A program made the position numbers and the translations under genes. The notes below the pieces were generated by a model. The model saw only the letters and a list, made by a program, of their open reading frames with translations, searched no databases and was not told where the DNA came from. Of a DNA stretch of 64,000 nt, positions 1-7,559 are shown piece after piece. Location: contig NZ_JBHSNF010000003.1 of the NCBI RefSeq assembly GCF_042657065.1, positions 496,001 to 560,000 on the forward strand, read 5' to 3'. The stretch comes from Rhodanobacter ginsengisoli (GTDB taxonomy: Bacteria > Pseudomonadota > Gammaproteobacteria > Xanthomonadales > Rhodanobacteraceae). How positions within the stretch are numbered: position 1 is the first letter of the stretch; every line of letters begins with the position of its first letter.

Positions 1-303
1 CAGTTGCAGCTGTCCGGCGTGCTGGGCCGGCAGCGGGCGCTGGTGCTGGGCAGCTTCAGCCAGTGCGAGCCGGGCGCTCGTGACAACGGCTACGACCTGG
101 CCGCCGCGTTCACGCAGATTCGCGCCATGGCCGGCATTCCGGTGATCGACGGCTTGCCGCACGGCCATGCGTCCGAGCTGCTCACCCTGCCGTTCGGTGC
201 ATCCGCGCAATTGCGCGTCGACGGCCAGGCGGCGCGACTCGAAGTCAGCGACTATCCGCACCTCAGCGGATGCGCCCCGGTCAACGTCGCCGAAAACCCG
301 TAA
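1..303 (+). CDS. ldcA: LD-carboxypeptidase (muramoyltetrapeptide carboxypeptidase), C-terminal part
   Basis: Only the last 100 or so codons are in the window; the gene starts upstream. The readable frame runs from the first base to a TAA at 301-303. The tail has the features of the S66 LD-carboxypeptidase C-terminal domain: a hydrophobic LVLGSFSQCEP strand, a D/N-G-Y-D-L segment, and a near-terminal GLPHGH motif followed by LTLPFGASAQL, which in this family contains a catalytic histidine. The family removes the terminal D-Ala from cytoplasmic muropeptides during murein recycling. The stop lies 41 bases before ribH. Identity is good for the family; the exact orthologue cannot be judged from a fragment. 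Confidence 0.75.
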   Translation, partial: QLQLSGVLGRQRALVLGSFSQCEPGARDNGYDLAAAFTQIRAMAGIPVIDGLPHGHASELLTLPFGASAQLRVDGQAARLEVSDYPHLSGCAPVNVAENP

Positions 304-344
304 AATACCCGGCCCGCAGGGGCTCGCCCACAGGAAACCGATTC

Positions 345-806
345 ATGAAGACCATCGAAGGCGATTTCGCCACGCCCAAGGGCCGTTTCGCCATCGTCGC
401 CGGCCGCTTCAACGGCTTCGTCGTCGAGCCGCTGGTAGCCGGCGCGCGCGACGTGCTGGTGCGCCACGGGGTCAAGGACGACGCGATCGACCTGGTGCGC
501 GTGCCCGGTGCCTGGGAGATCGCGCTGGCCGCCCACAAGCTGGCGAACTCCGGCAAGTACGCCGCGGTGATCGCGCTGGGTGCGGTGATCCGCGGCAGCA
601 CGCCGCATTTCGACTATGTCGCGGGCGAGTGCGCCAAGGGCCTGGCCCAGTCCGCCTACAGCTCCGGCGTGCCGGTGGCGTTCGGCGTGCTGACCACCGA
701 CAGCATCGAGCAGGCGATCGAGCGTTCCGGCACCAAGGCCGGCAACAAGGGTGCGGACGCGGCGATGGCCGCGCTCGAGATGGTCAACCTGTACGGCCAG
801 CTCTGA
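345..806 (+). CDS. ribH: 6,7-dimethyl-8-ribityllumazine synthase
   Basis: A 153-residue protein, the normal length for lumazine synthase, which condenses 3,4-dihydroxy-2-butanone 4-phosphate with the ribityl-diaminouracil in riboflavin synthesis. Visible family hallmarks are the N-terminal FAIVAGRFN strand, VPGAWEIALAA, the ALGAVIRGSTPHFDYV substrate loop, and GVLTTDSIEQAIER with the following GNKGADAA. The ATG at 345 is preferred because the protein then begins at the usual N-terminus. The stop TGA overlaps the nusB ATG (bases 804-808 read TGATG), so translation is probably coupled. The ribH-nusB-thiL-pgpA order is widely conserved in proteobacteria. Confidence 0.96.
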   Translation: MKTIEGDFATPKGRFAIVAGRFNGFVVEPLVAGARDVLVRHGVKDDAIDLVRVPGAWEIALAAHKLANSGKYAAVIALGAVIRGSTPHFDYVAGECAKGLAQSAYSSGVPVAFGVLTTDSIEQAIERSGTKAGNKGADAAMAALEMVNLYGQL

Positions 807-1252
807 TGGCCCAGCATCAGCAGGGACTGGACATGCAGGCGCGCTCGCGCGCCCGCCGCCGCGCGCTGCAGGCGCTGTACGCCTGGCAGCTCAGCGGCAG
901 CCACATGAATGCGGTGATCGAGCAGTTCCGCCACGAGCAGGATATGGAAGTGGCCGACCTCGAGTACTTCGAGGACCTGCTGCATGGCGTGGAGAAGCAC
1001 GTCGACGTACTCGACGCCGCGTTGCGCCCGCACATCGACCGCGAGGTGGCGCAGATCGATCCGATCGAACGCGCCGCGCTGCGACTGGCCGCGTACGAGT
1101 TGAAGTTCCGCCCCGACGTGCCGTACCGTGTGGTGATCAACGAGGCGATCGAGGTCACCAAGCGCTTCGGCGCCGATCACGGTCACAGCTACGTCAACGG
1201 CGTGCTGGACAAACTCGCCGCCGAATTGCGCGCGGTCGAGAAGCGCGGCTGA
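806..1252 (+). CDS. nusB: Transcription antitermination factor NusB
   Basis: A 148-residue all-helical protein matching NusB in length and motifs: an N-terminal arginine-rich SRARRRALQALYAWQ helix that contacts boxA RNA, a central DLEYFEDLLHGV, then the signature region with IERAALRLAAYEL and the C-terminal VINEAIEVTKRFGADHGHSYVNGVLD. NusB with NusE (S10) binds boxA and supports rRNA antitermination. The ATG at 806 overlaps the ribH stop; a second in-frame ATG 24 bases downstream (MQARSRAR) would also give a plausible start. The TGA at 1250-1252 overlaps the next ATG. Confidence 0.95.
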   Translation: MAQHQQGLDMQARSRARRRALQALYAWQLSGSHMNAVIEQFRHEQDMEVADLEYFEDLLHGVEKHVDVLDAALRPHIDREVAQIDPIERAALRLAAYELKFRPDVPYRVVINEAIEVTKRFGADHGHSYVNGVLDKLAAELRAVEKRG

Positions 1253-1794
1253 TGCCGGGCGCTACCGTTCCGGCCGACGCGGCGGTGCCGGTGATCGAGA
1301 CCGAACGGCTGCGCCTGCGCGCCCACCGCGCCGACGATCACGCCACCTGCCTGGCGATCTGGTCCGATCCCGAGGTGGTTCGGCATATCGGCGGCCGGCC
1401 GTTCACCAGCGAGGAAGCCTGGAAGCGCCTGCTGCAGTACCGCGGCATGTGGAGCCTGCTCGGCTACGGCTACTGGGCCGTCGAGGAAAAGCACAGCGGT
1501 CGCTACATCGGCGATGTCGGCCATGCGGATCTACGGCGCGACCTGCAACCGTCGCTGCATGGCATGCTTGAGTGCGGCTGGGTGCTGGCGCCGCAGGCGC
1601 ACGGCAAGGGTTACGCCAGCGAGGCGGTGGCGGCGGCCTGCGGCTGGGCTGACGCGCAGTTTCCGGAGCGGCGCGTGGTGTGCATCATCGCGCCGGAGAA
1701 CCGGGCTTCGATCCGGGTCGCCGAGAAGGCCGGGTTCCAGCTGTGGTGCGAATCCACCTACCACGACAGTCCCACCCTCATGTTCAAGCGCTGA
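1252..1794 (+). CDS. GNAT-family N-acetyltransferase (RimJ/RimL type)
   Basis: A 180-residue protein of the acetyltransferase_3 (RimJ/RimL-like) branch of GNAT. It begins with the branch hallmark IETERLRLRAHRADD and carries GMLECGWVLAPQAHGKGYASEAVAAAC, which includes the acetyl-CoA pyrophosphate loop (Q-x-x-G-K-G-Y-A), then a late ENRASIRVAEKAGFQ segment. Such enzymes acetylate N-termini, amino groups of small molecules or antibiotics; the substrate here cannot be told. It starts with an ATG overlapping the nusB stop and ends 18 bases before thiL, so it has been inserted into an otherwise standard nusB-thiL pair and is probably co-transcribed. Confidence 0.85.
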   Translation: MPGATVPADAAVPVIETERLRLRAHRADDHATCLAIWSDPEVVRHIGGRPFTSEEAWKRLLQYRGMWSLLGYGYWAVEEKHSGRYIGDVGHADLRRDLQPSLHGMLECGWVLAPQAHGKGYASEAVAAACGWADAQFPERRVVCIIAPENRASIRVAEKAGFQLWCESTYHDSPTLMFKR

Positions 1795-1812
1795 TTCCGC
1801 GGCGGCCGCCTG

Positions 1813-2781
1813 ATGGAATTCGACCTGATCGAACTGATTCGCCAGCGCACCGCGCAGCCGCGCGACGACGTGCGGCTGGGTATCGGTGACGATGCCGCCG
1901 TGCTGGCGGTACCGGCGGGGCAGGAGCTGGTGGTGGCGATCGACACCCTCGTCGATGGCGTGCACTTTCCGCGCGCCACCGCTGCGGTCGACATCGGCTG
2001 GAAGGCGCTGGCGGTGAATCTGTCGGATCTCGCCGCGATGGGTGCCAGCCCGGCCTGGGCCTTGCTGGCGCTGACCCTGCCCAGCGCCGACAGCGCGTTC
2101 GTCGAGGGTTTTGTCGAGGGCTTTTCGCTGCTGGCGCGACCGCAACGGCTGGCGCTGGTGGGCGGTGACACCACCCGTGGTCCGTTGACCGTCAGCGTGG
2201 CCGTGCATGGTTTCGTGCCGCCGGGCCGAGCGCTGACCCGGGCGGGTGCACGGGTCGGCGATGCCGTGCTGGTCACCGGCACGCTGGGCGATGCCGCCGC
2301 CGGCCTGCATGCATTGCAGCAGCCGGTACGCAACGACGAAGGCCGTGCCGGCCTGCGCGAGTTCCTGATCGGGCGGCTCAATCGCCCCACGCCCCGGCTG
2401 GCGGCCGGCATCGCGCTGCGCGATCAGGCCAGTGCCTGCGTCGATGTCTCCGATGGCCTGCTCGCCGACCTGGGTCATATCTGTGCCGCCAGCGGCGTCG
2501 GCGCGGAGATCGAGGCGGCGCTGTTGCCGCGCTCGTCGGCGCTGCTGGATCTGCATGACGACGCCACCGCACTGCAGTTCGCCCTCGGCGGTGGCGATGA
2601 CTATGAGCTGTGCTTCAGCGTGCCGGCCAGTCGGCTGGGCCAGGTGCAGGCCGATCTGTCCCGGCTCGGCTGCGGCGTGACCCGGATCGGCCGCATCGTG
2701 GAAGGCGAAGGCGTGCGCGTGCGCGGCCACGGCGGCGCGTGGATCGATACCGCTCAGCCGGGTTGGGAGCATTTCCGGTGA
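1813..2781 (+). CDS. thiL: Thiamine-monophosphate kinase
   Basis: A 322-residue AIRS/PurM-superfamily kinase that phosphorylates thiamine monophosphate to the diphosphate cofactor. Features visible in order: N-terminal FDLIELIRQRT, the metal-binding GIGDDAAVL near residue 25, DTLVDGVHF, the AVNLSDLAAMGASP motif, GGDTTRGPL, VTGTLGDAAAGL, and late DVSDGLLADLGHI plus GGGDDYELCF. All active-site acidic motifs look intact and the length is typical. The ATG at 1813 follows a TGATG context. Its stop overlaps the GTG of pgpA. Part of the ribH-nusB-thiL-pgpA run. Confidence 0.96.
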   Translation: MEFDLIELIRQRTAQPRDDVRLGIGDDAAVLAVPAGQELVVAIDTLVDGVHFPRATAAVDIGWKALAVNLSDLAAMGASPAWALLALTLPSADSAFVEGFVEGFSLLARPQRLALVGGDTTRGPLTVSVAVHGFVPPGRALTRAGARVGDAVLVTGTLGDAAAGLHALQQPVRNDEGRAGLREFLIGRLNRPTPRLAAGIALRDQASACVDVSDGLLADLGHICAASGVGAEIEAALLPRSSALLDLHDDATALQFALGGGDDYELCFSVPASRLGQVQADLSRLGCGVTRIGRIVEGEGVRVRGHGGAWIDTAQPGWEHFR

Positions 2782-3302
2782 ACCCGAAGAAGCATCTCGG
2801 CACGGCACAGCGCCGCGCCCTGCTGGCCACCCCGGCGGGCTGGCTGGCCTGCGGTTTCGGTTCTGGCCTGACCCCGGTGGCGCAGGGCACCTTCGGCTCG
2901 CTGGCCGCGTTGCTGCCCTGGCTGCTGCTGCGCGAGTTGCCGCTGCTCGCTTATCTGCTGGTGCTGCTGATCGGCTTCGCCGTCGGGGTCTGGGCCTGCG
3001 ATGTCGCCGGCCGGGCGCTGGGCGTGGACGATCACCGCAGCCTGGTCTGGGACGAATTCATCGGTCAGTGGATCGCGCTGCTGCCGCTGCTGGTTCCGGC
3101 CCTGCTTCCCGCCAGCGGTTTCCGCTGGTGGATGATTTTCGCCGGCTTCGTGCTGTTCCGCCTGTTCGACGTATGGAAGCCCTGGCCGATCCGCTGGATG
3201 GATCGTCATCTCAAGGGCGGCATGGGCGTGATGGTGGACGACGTGGTGGCCGGCATTTTTGCCGCGCTGGCGCTGGCTGCCGGACTGCATGGGCTGGGCT
3301 GA
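2778..3302 (+). CDS. pgpA: Phosphatidylglycerophosphatase A
   Basis: A 174-residue membrane protein of the PgpA family, which dephosphorylates phosphatidylglycerol phosphate to phosphatidylglycerol. It shows the family's GFGSGLTPVAQGTFGSL motif near residue 28, the catalytic acidic VWDEFIGQW segment, LFRLFDVWKPWPI, and the C-terminal GGMGVMVDDVVAGI, with several hydrophobic membrane segments. I chose the GTG at 2778, which overlaps the thiL stop (GTGA), because it gives the family-length N-terminus and a translational coupling arrangement; no ATG is available near. The gene is convergent with the OmpW-type gene downstream, 78 bases away. Confidence 0.93.
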   Translation: MNPKKHLGTAQRRALLATPAGWLACGFGSGLTPVAQGTFGSLAALLPWLLLRELPLLAYLLVLLIGFAVGVWACDVAGRALGVDDHRSLVWDEFIGQWIALLPLLVPALLPASGFRWWMIFAGFVLFRLFDVWKPWPIRWMDRHLKGGMGVMVDDVVAGIFAALALAAGLHGLG

Positions 3303-3380
3303 ACGCCGGTCGTTCCCGCGTGCCGGACAAGTCACGCGAGGGAAGTGTAATGGCACGTCCCTGTGCCGATGGGTGAAACC

Positions 3381-3992
3381 TCAGAAGCGGTAGCCGAAGC
3401 TCAGGCCGTAGACCAGCGGATCGACCTTGGCCGTGCCCACCTTGGTCCCGTTGACGTGAACGTCGCCGGAGATGCTGATCCAGCGAACGTCCGCCGTGAG
3501 CAGCCACTGCGGCGACAGTTGCACGTCGATGCCGGCGTGGGCGGCAGCACCCCAGCTGTTGTCGATTTTCACCCGGGTGCCCTGCAACGGCCCCTGGCCT
3601 TTGGTGCTGAAGAAATAGGTGTAGTTGAGGCCCGCCCCGACGAAAGGCGACACCTTGGCGTCCGGCATGAAGTGGTAGTTCACGCCGAGGGTCGGCGGCA
3701 ATTGTCTGGTGCTTGCCGCAGTCGTCCCATCCAGCCTGATGTCGTGCTTGAACGGCACCGCGGCGAGCAGTTCGACACCCCAGGACGGCGTGATCAGATA
3801 CTCCAGGCTGACGGTGGGTCTGGTATCGCTGGCGATGCTGGCCTTCATGCCGGCCAGTTGGCCATTGTCGGATTTCGGGTTGACCACGTGCGCGCCGAAG
3901 CGCAGCACCCACGGATCATCGGAGGCGTGCGCATTGGACACGGCGCCGGCAGCGAGAACGGCCGCCATGAGTGCCGGGAGCAGAGGCTTCAT
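3381..3992 (-). CDS. ompW: OmpW-family outer membrane protein
   Basis: A 203-residue protein with a clear signal peptide (MKPLLPALMAAVLAAGAVSNAHA) and an OmpW-type eight-stranded beta-barrel: WVLRFGAHVVNPKSDNG at the mature start, SLEYLITPSWGVELLAAVPFKHDI, LGVNYHF, VSPFVGAGLNYTYFF, a periodic strand pattern and the terminal phenylalanine of GLSFGYRF. OmpW proteins are small hydrophobic-channel porins, often induced by oxygen limitation. The ATG at 3992 is chosen because it is preceded by an AAGGAAG ribosome site and starts the signal peptide. It is divergent from cydA across a 546-base spacer with FNR-like boxes, consistent with oxygen control (inference). Confidence 0.9.
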   Translation of the reverse strand: MKPLLPALMAAVLAAGAVSNAHASDDPWVLRFGAHVVNPKSDNGQLAGMKASIASDTRPTVSLEYLITPSWGVELLAAVPFKHDIRLDGTTAASTRQLPPTLGVNYHFMPDAKVSPFVGAGLNYTYFFSTKGQGPLQGTRVKIDNSWGAAAHAGIDVQLSPQWLLTADVRWISISGDVHVNGTKVGTAKVDPLVYGLSFGYRF

Positions 3993-4055
3993 AACTTTCT
4001 TCCTTTCGTTGTTGGGGAGTCGCGGGGCATTCTCGAAAGTACGGCCCGGGTCGAA

Positions 4056-4069
4056 TTGACCGGGGTCAT
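4056..4069 (-). promoter_or_regulatory. FNR/ANR-like box upstream of ompW
   Basis: The dyad TTGAC-CGGG-GTCAT resembles the FNR/ANR consensus TTGAT-N4-ATCAA with one clean half-site. It lies about 65 bases upstream of the ompW ATG. Oxygen control of ompW by FNR is known in enterobacteria. I could not see a convincing -10 at the matching distance, so this is a weaker call than the cydA site. Confidence 0.35.
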
Positions 4070-4241
4070 ATTCAACGGCGGCGACAGCCGTCCTGCGACC
4101 AAACGCCACAACCATCTCGTTCGGGGGCAGACGAATCGTCATCTGCGGCATGCCTTGCCGTTTCCTAGCGAACCGCGCGCATCGATGCCCGGATGACATC
4201 TGGCAACCACGGCCCTCGTCGCGAAGCCGATGGCCTTCCGA

Positions 4242-4283
4242 TTGACCACAGTCAAATACCTCGTCGCCCCGAAGCGGAATACT
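4242..4283 (+). promoter_or_regulatory. Candidate FNR/ANR class II promoter for the cyd operon
   Basis: A symmetric dyad TTGAC-CACA-GTCAA (4242-4255) matches the FNR/ANR/DNR operator layout with a T-to-C change in each half. A -10-like AATACT sits at 4278-4283. If that is the -10, the dyad centre falls at -41.5, the usual position of a class II FNR-type activator site. The leader to cydA would then be about 250 bases. Induction of bd oxidases under low oxygen by FNR/ANR is established; its use here is inference. Confidence 0.45.
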
Positions 4284-4538
4284 TCGCCACAGTTGCGGCG
4301 CGTCGGGCATGAGCGCAGTCCATTACCGCCATTCTTGTGAAAAGTGCCGATGACATCGCTGGGGAAACAGGTGACGTACATCGAAACCGGATCCGGCGAG
4401 TCCCATGCGACCGCGGCGCCCTCGTGGCCGTCGCTGCTCGTTGTTCCGGCAGGCAGCGACAGAGCCGCAGCACTCCCGCACCCCCTGGTCATGATGATGA
4501 GCAAGCACGTAACCCACTCCCGTTAGGAAGCCACCCCC

Positions 4539-6131
4539 ATGCACGACATCACAGTCGTTGACCTGTCCCGCTGGCAATTCGCGCTGACCGCGCTGTACCA
4601 CTTCCTGTTCGTCCCGCTGACGTTGGGTCTGTCCTTCCTGCTCGCCGCGATGGAGACGGTCTACGTCACCACCGGCAAGCCGATCTATCGGCAGATCACC
4701 CAGTTCTGGGGAAAACTGTTCCTGATCAACTTCGCGCTCGGTGTGGCCACCGGTCTCACCATGGAGTTCGAGTTCGGCACCAACTGGTCCTTCTATTCCA
4801 GTTTCGTCGGTGACATCTTCGGTGCACCGCTGGCCATCGAGGGCCTGATGGCGTTCTTCCTGGAAGCCACCTTCATCGGCATGATGGTGTTCGGCTGGGA
4901 TCGCCTGAAGCGGGGCCAGCACCTGGCCGTCACCTATATGGTGGCGCTCGGCTCGAACCTGTCCGCGCTATGGATCCTGATCGCCAACAGCTTCATGCAG
5001 GCACCGGAAGGGGCGAGCTTCAACCCGACCACGATGCGCATGGAACTGAGCAGCCTGACCCAGCTGATCTTCAGCCACGATGCCCAGGCGAAGTTCGTGC
5101 ACACCAGCATCGCCGGCTACGTCACCGGGGCGATCTTCGTGGCCGGCATCAGCGCCTGGTACCTGCTGCAGCGACGCCATGTCGAGCTGGCCCGGCGCTC
5201 GTTCCGCATGGCGGTATTGTTCGGTGTGCTGGCCACCGCGGGCGTGATCACCCTGGGCGACGCCCTCGGCTTCATCGGCGGCCAGGCGCAGCCGACCAAG
5301 CTGGCGGCGATGGAAGGCCTGTGGAAGAGCGAGCCGGCGCCGATGCCGTTCAACCTGATCGCGTTTCCGTCGCAGAAGGACCAGATGAACCATGGCCAGC
5401 TGCAGGTGCCGTACGCGTTGTCGCTGCTGGTCACCCATTCGCTGGATGGCACGGTGCCGGGTGTCGATCGGCTGGAGCAGGACGCCGCGGCGCGCATCAG
5501 GGACGGCATCCCGGCCGTCTCGGCGTTGCAGACGCTATCGGCCACTCCGGGCGATCCCGCGGCGCTGGTGCAGTTCCGATCGCACGAGAAGGATCTCGGT
5601 TATGGATTCCTGGTGCAGCGTTACGCGCCGGACGTGAGCAAGGCCACCGAGGAACAGATCGCCACCGCGGCGCGCGACACGATTCCGCAGGTGGCACCGA
5701 TATTCTGGTCGTTTCGCGCGATGGTCGCGATGGGCCTGGCGATGCTGGCCTACTTCGTGCTCGCGGTGCTCTACAGCATGCGCAACGTGATCGAGCACAA
5801 GCGCTGGTTCCTGAAGATCGCCGTGTGGATGATCCCGGTGCCGTTCCTGGCCTGCGAGACGGGCTGGCTGGTTGCCGAACTGGGACGCCAGCCGTGGACG
5901 GTGTACGGCATGCTGCCCACGTGGATGTCCGCTTCCACCCACAGCGTCGGCTACATGGTGTTCTCCCTGATCGGCTTCGTGGCCCTCTATACGGCCTTCA
6001 TCATCGCCGAGATGTATCTGATGGTGCGTGCGGTTCGCCAGGGTCCCGACGAGCCCCATGCGAGCGGGGACGATCGACTTGTCAATCACAAATCGCAGGC
6101 CGCCCGCATGGCCGGCTACGCGGAGGGCTGA
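4539..6131 (+). CDS. cydA: Cytochrome bd-type ubiquinol oxidase subunit I
   Basis: A 530-residue multi-spanning membrane protein, subunit I of the bd quinol:O2 oxidoreductase, which holds hemes b558, b595 and d. His21 in FALTALYHFLFVPLTLG corresponds to the N-terminal heme-ligand histidine. The GRQPW motif (residues 449-453), KLFLINFALGVATG, FEFGTNWSFYS and the FLEATFIG segment are all present. The GRQPW form and a compact Q-loop fit the short-loop CydA/CioA types. The ATG at 4539 is preceded by AGGAAG. It is the first gene of cydABX-cydDC and ends 3 bases before cydB. Confidence 0.95.
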   Translation: MHDITVVDLSRWQFALTALYHFLFVPLTLGLSFLLAAMETVYVTTGKPIYRQITQFWGKLFLINFALGVATGLTMEFEFGTNWSFYSSFVGDIFGAPLAIEGLMAFFLEATFIGMMVFGWDRLKRGQHLAVTYMVALGSNLSALWILIANSFMQAPEGASFNPTTMRMELSSLTQLIFSHDAQAKFVHTSIAGYVTGAIFVAGISAWYLLQRRHVELARRSFRMAVLFGVLATAGVITLGDALGFIGGQAQPTKLAAMEGLWKSEPAPMPFNLIAFPSQKDQMNHGQLQVPYALSLLVTHSLDGTVPGVDRLEQDAAARIRDGIPAVSALQTLSATPGDPAALVQFRSHEKDLGYGFLVQRYAPDVSKATEEQIATAARDTIPQVAPIFWSFRAMVAMGLAMLAYFVLAVLYSMRNVIEHKRWFLKIAVWMIPVPFLACETGWLVAELGRQPWTVYGMLPTWMSASTHSVGYMVFSLIGFVALYTAFIIAEMYLMVRAVRQGPDEPHASGDDRLVNHKSQAARMAGYAEG

Positions 6132-6134
6132 GCG

Positions 6135-7268
6135 ATGGAACTGTACGCAGTACTTCAAATCACCTGGTGGCTGCTGCTCGGCGTGCTGCTGATCGGACTG
6201 GCCGTGATGGTCGGCATGGACATGGGCGTGGGTACGATCCTGCGCTATGTCGGGCGCACCGACATCGAGCGCCGGGTCGCGCTGAACATCATCGGCCCGC
6301 ACTGGGAGGGCAACCAGGTGTGGTTCGTGCTCGGCGGCGGCGCGGTGTTCGCCGCGTTCCCGCTGATCTATGCCACCGCCTTTTCGGGCTTCTACGTGGT
6401 GATGCTGTTGCTGTTGTGGAGCATGATCATGCGCCCGCTCGGTTTCGAGTACCGCAGCAAGCTGCCATCGGCCGCCTGGCGCGGCACCTGGGACTGGGCG
6501 CTGTTCGTCAGCGGCCTGGTGCCGATGGTGGTGTTCGGCGCGGCCTTCGGCAACCTGTTCCATGGCGCGCCCTTCCACTTCAGCTGGAACCTCACCTCGA
6601 CCTATACCGGCTCCTTCCTCGGCCTGCTCAATCCGTTCGCGATCCTGTGCGGCTTGCTGTCGGTGGCACTGTCGGTGTTCATGGGGGCGGCGACCGTGAT
6701 GAACGGCGCGGTGGATGCCATCTACGAACGAGCCCGCACGCTGGCCCGCGTGTCGGCAGCGCTGGCGATCGTGCTGTTCGCGATCGGTGGTGTCTGGGTG
6801 CGCGGCATGCAAGGCTTCGTGTTGACCGGCAGCCCGGCACCGGGCGTCGCACAGACCCCGTTGCAACAGGGGGTGTCCCTGGTCGACGGCGCCTGGTTCG
6901 GCAACTTCCACGCCCATCCGCTGCTGTGGATCGTGCCGGTGCTGGGCTTTGCCGGGATGCTGCTGGGGCTGCTGGCCGCCGGCGCAAGGCGTTCGCACCT
7001 GGCCTGGTGGCTGGGCGCGCTGGCCTGGCTCGGTGTCATCGGTACGGCGGGCGTGGCGCTGTTTCCCTTCCTGCTGCCTTCCAGCAGCATGCCCGCGCAG
7101 AGTCTGACCGTGTGGAATTCCAGCTCCAGCCAGCTCACCCTGACCTGGATGGTGGGTTTCGCCGCGGTCTTCGTGCCGCTGGTCCTCTGGTACACCAGCT
7201 GGGCCTTCTACGTGATGCGCGGCAAGGTCGAGGCCGAACATGTCGCCGCCGACGAACACGCTTACTGA
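6135..7268 (+). CDS. cydB: Cytochrome bd-type ubiquinol oxidase subunit II
   Basis: A 377-residue membrane protein matching CydB in length and topology (about nine hydrophobic helices). Its N-terminal LQITWWLLLGVLLIGLAVMVGMDMGVG is the family signature, followed by ERRVALNIIGPHWEGNQVWFVLGGGAVFAAFP with the conserved tryptophans and acidic residue. CydB pairs with CydA as a pseudo-symmetric heterodimer in the inner membrane. The gene begins 3 bases after the cydA stop and is followed 9 bases later by a small CydX-like gene, so the three are surely one transcript. Confidence 0.95.
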   Translation: MELYAVLQITWWLLLGVLLIGLAVMVGMDMGVGTILRYVGRTDIERRVALNIIGPHWEGNQVWFVLGGGAVFAAFPLIYATAFSGFYVVMLLLLWSMIMRPLGFEYRSKLPSAAWRGTWDWALFVSGLVPMVVFGAAFGNLFHGAPFHFSWNLTSTYTGSFLGLLNPFAILCGLLSVALSVFMGAATVMNGAVDAIYERARTLARVSAALAIVLFAIGGVWVRGMQGFVLTGSPAPGVAQTPLQQGVSLVDGAWFGNFHAHPLLWIVPVLGFAGMLLGLLAAGARRSHLAWWLGALAWLGVIGTAGVALFPFLLPSSSMPAQSLTVWNSSSSQLTLTWMVGFAAVFVPLVLWYTSWAFYVMRGKVEAEHVAADEHAY

Positions 7269-7277
7269 GGATCCGCC

Positions 7278-7490
7278 ATGAAAACCTTTCTGCAATTCAT
7301 TCTCTTCATGGTCATTGCCCTGGTGGTGATCCTCATGGCCATCGTGCTCGGCGGTTCCGGCGCCTGGTATTTCGCCTGGCTGGTCGGTACCGGCATGATC
7401 GTGCTGATCACCGCTGCCGGCGGCGCCATGCTCGACGCGCAGGACGAGCATGCCGCGGACCAGACGAAAGCCGGCGCGGCGGAAGTGTGA
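7278..7490 (+). CDS. cydX: CydX-like small subunit with an extra N-terminal membrane helix
   Basis: A 70-residue protein with two hydrophobic segments. Residues from about 29 on (GAWYFAWLVGTGMIVLITAAGG, then an acidic polar tail) closely resemble CydX of enterobacteria, which starts at MWYFAWILGT and is required for bd oxidase stability. What is unusual is the additional 28-residue N-terminal helix (MKTFLQFILFMVIALVVILM). It makes this about twice the usual 30-40 residues and recalls CydH/CydY, the other single-helix accessory subunit of bd-I. GGATCCGCC precedes the ATG. The position directly after cydB supports the assignment. A different two-helix cyd accessory protein remains possible. Confidence 0.75.
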   Translation: MKTFLQFILFMVIALVVILMAIVLGGSGAWYFAWLVGTGMIVLITAAGGAMLDAQDEHAADQTKAGAAEV

Positions 7491-7519
7491 ATCGCGCGAG
7501 CACTTGAACTAGTGTGATG

Positions 7520-7542
7520 GGGGCCGGCTTCGCGCCGGCCCC
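7520..7542 (+). terminator. GC hairpin between cydX and cydD
   Basis: A perfect 9-base-pair stem, GGGGCCGGC at 7520-7528 and GCCGGCCCC at 7534-7542, with a five-base loop TTCGC. It lacks a run of T after the stem, so it may attenuate rather than fully terminate between cydABX and cydDC, or act as an RNA stabiliser. Confidence 0.5.
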
Positions 7543-7559
7543 TGCATTTGGACTACCCG

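Larger units (their letters stand above)
3993..4538. promoter_or_regulatory. Divergent ompW/cydA intergenic region
   Basis: This is the longest non-coding stretch in the window (546 bases). It separates the divergently read OmpW-type gene and the cytochrome bd operon. It contains two dyads resembling FNR/ANR operators (annotated separately) and a purine-rich ribosome site just before cydA. Short open frames on both strands here have no recognisable homology, poor starts and no coding-like composition compared with the neighbours, so I treat them as non-coding. I see no RNA gene or terminator in it. Confidence 0.6.

Noticed and set aside
4323..4538. Short plus and minus frames in the ompW/cydA spacer
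   Set aside because: No ribosome site, no homology seen and composition unlike neighbouring genes; treated as regulatory sequence.
5535..7451. Long open frame on the minus strand opposite cydA/cydB (about 638 codons)
   Set aside because: It is the antisense shadow of two well-supported membrane genes; it is His/Gln/Arg-rich, lacks known motifs and spans two genes and their junction.
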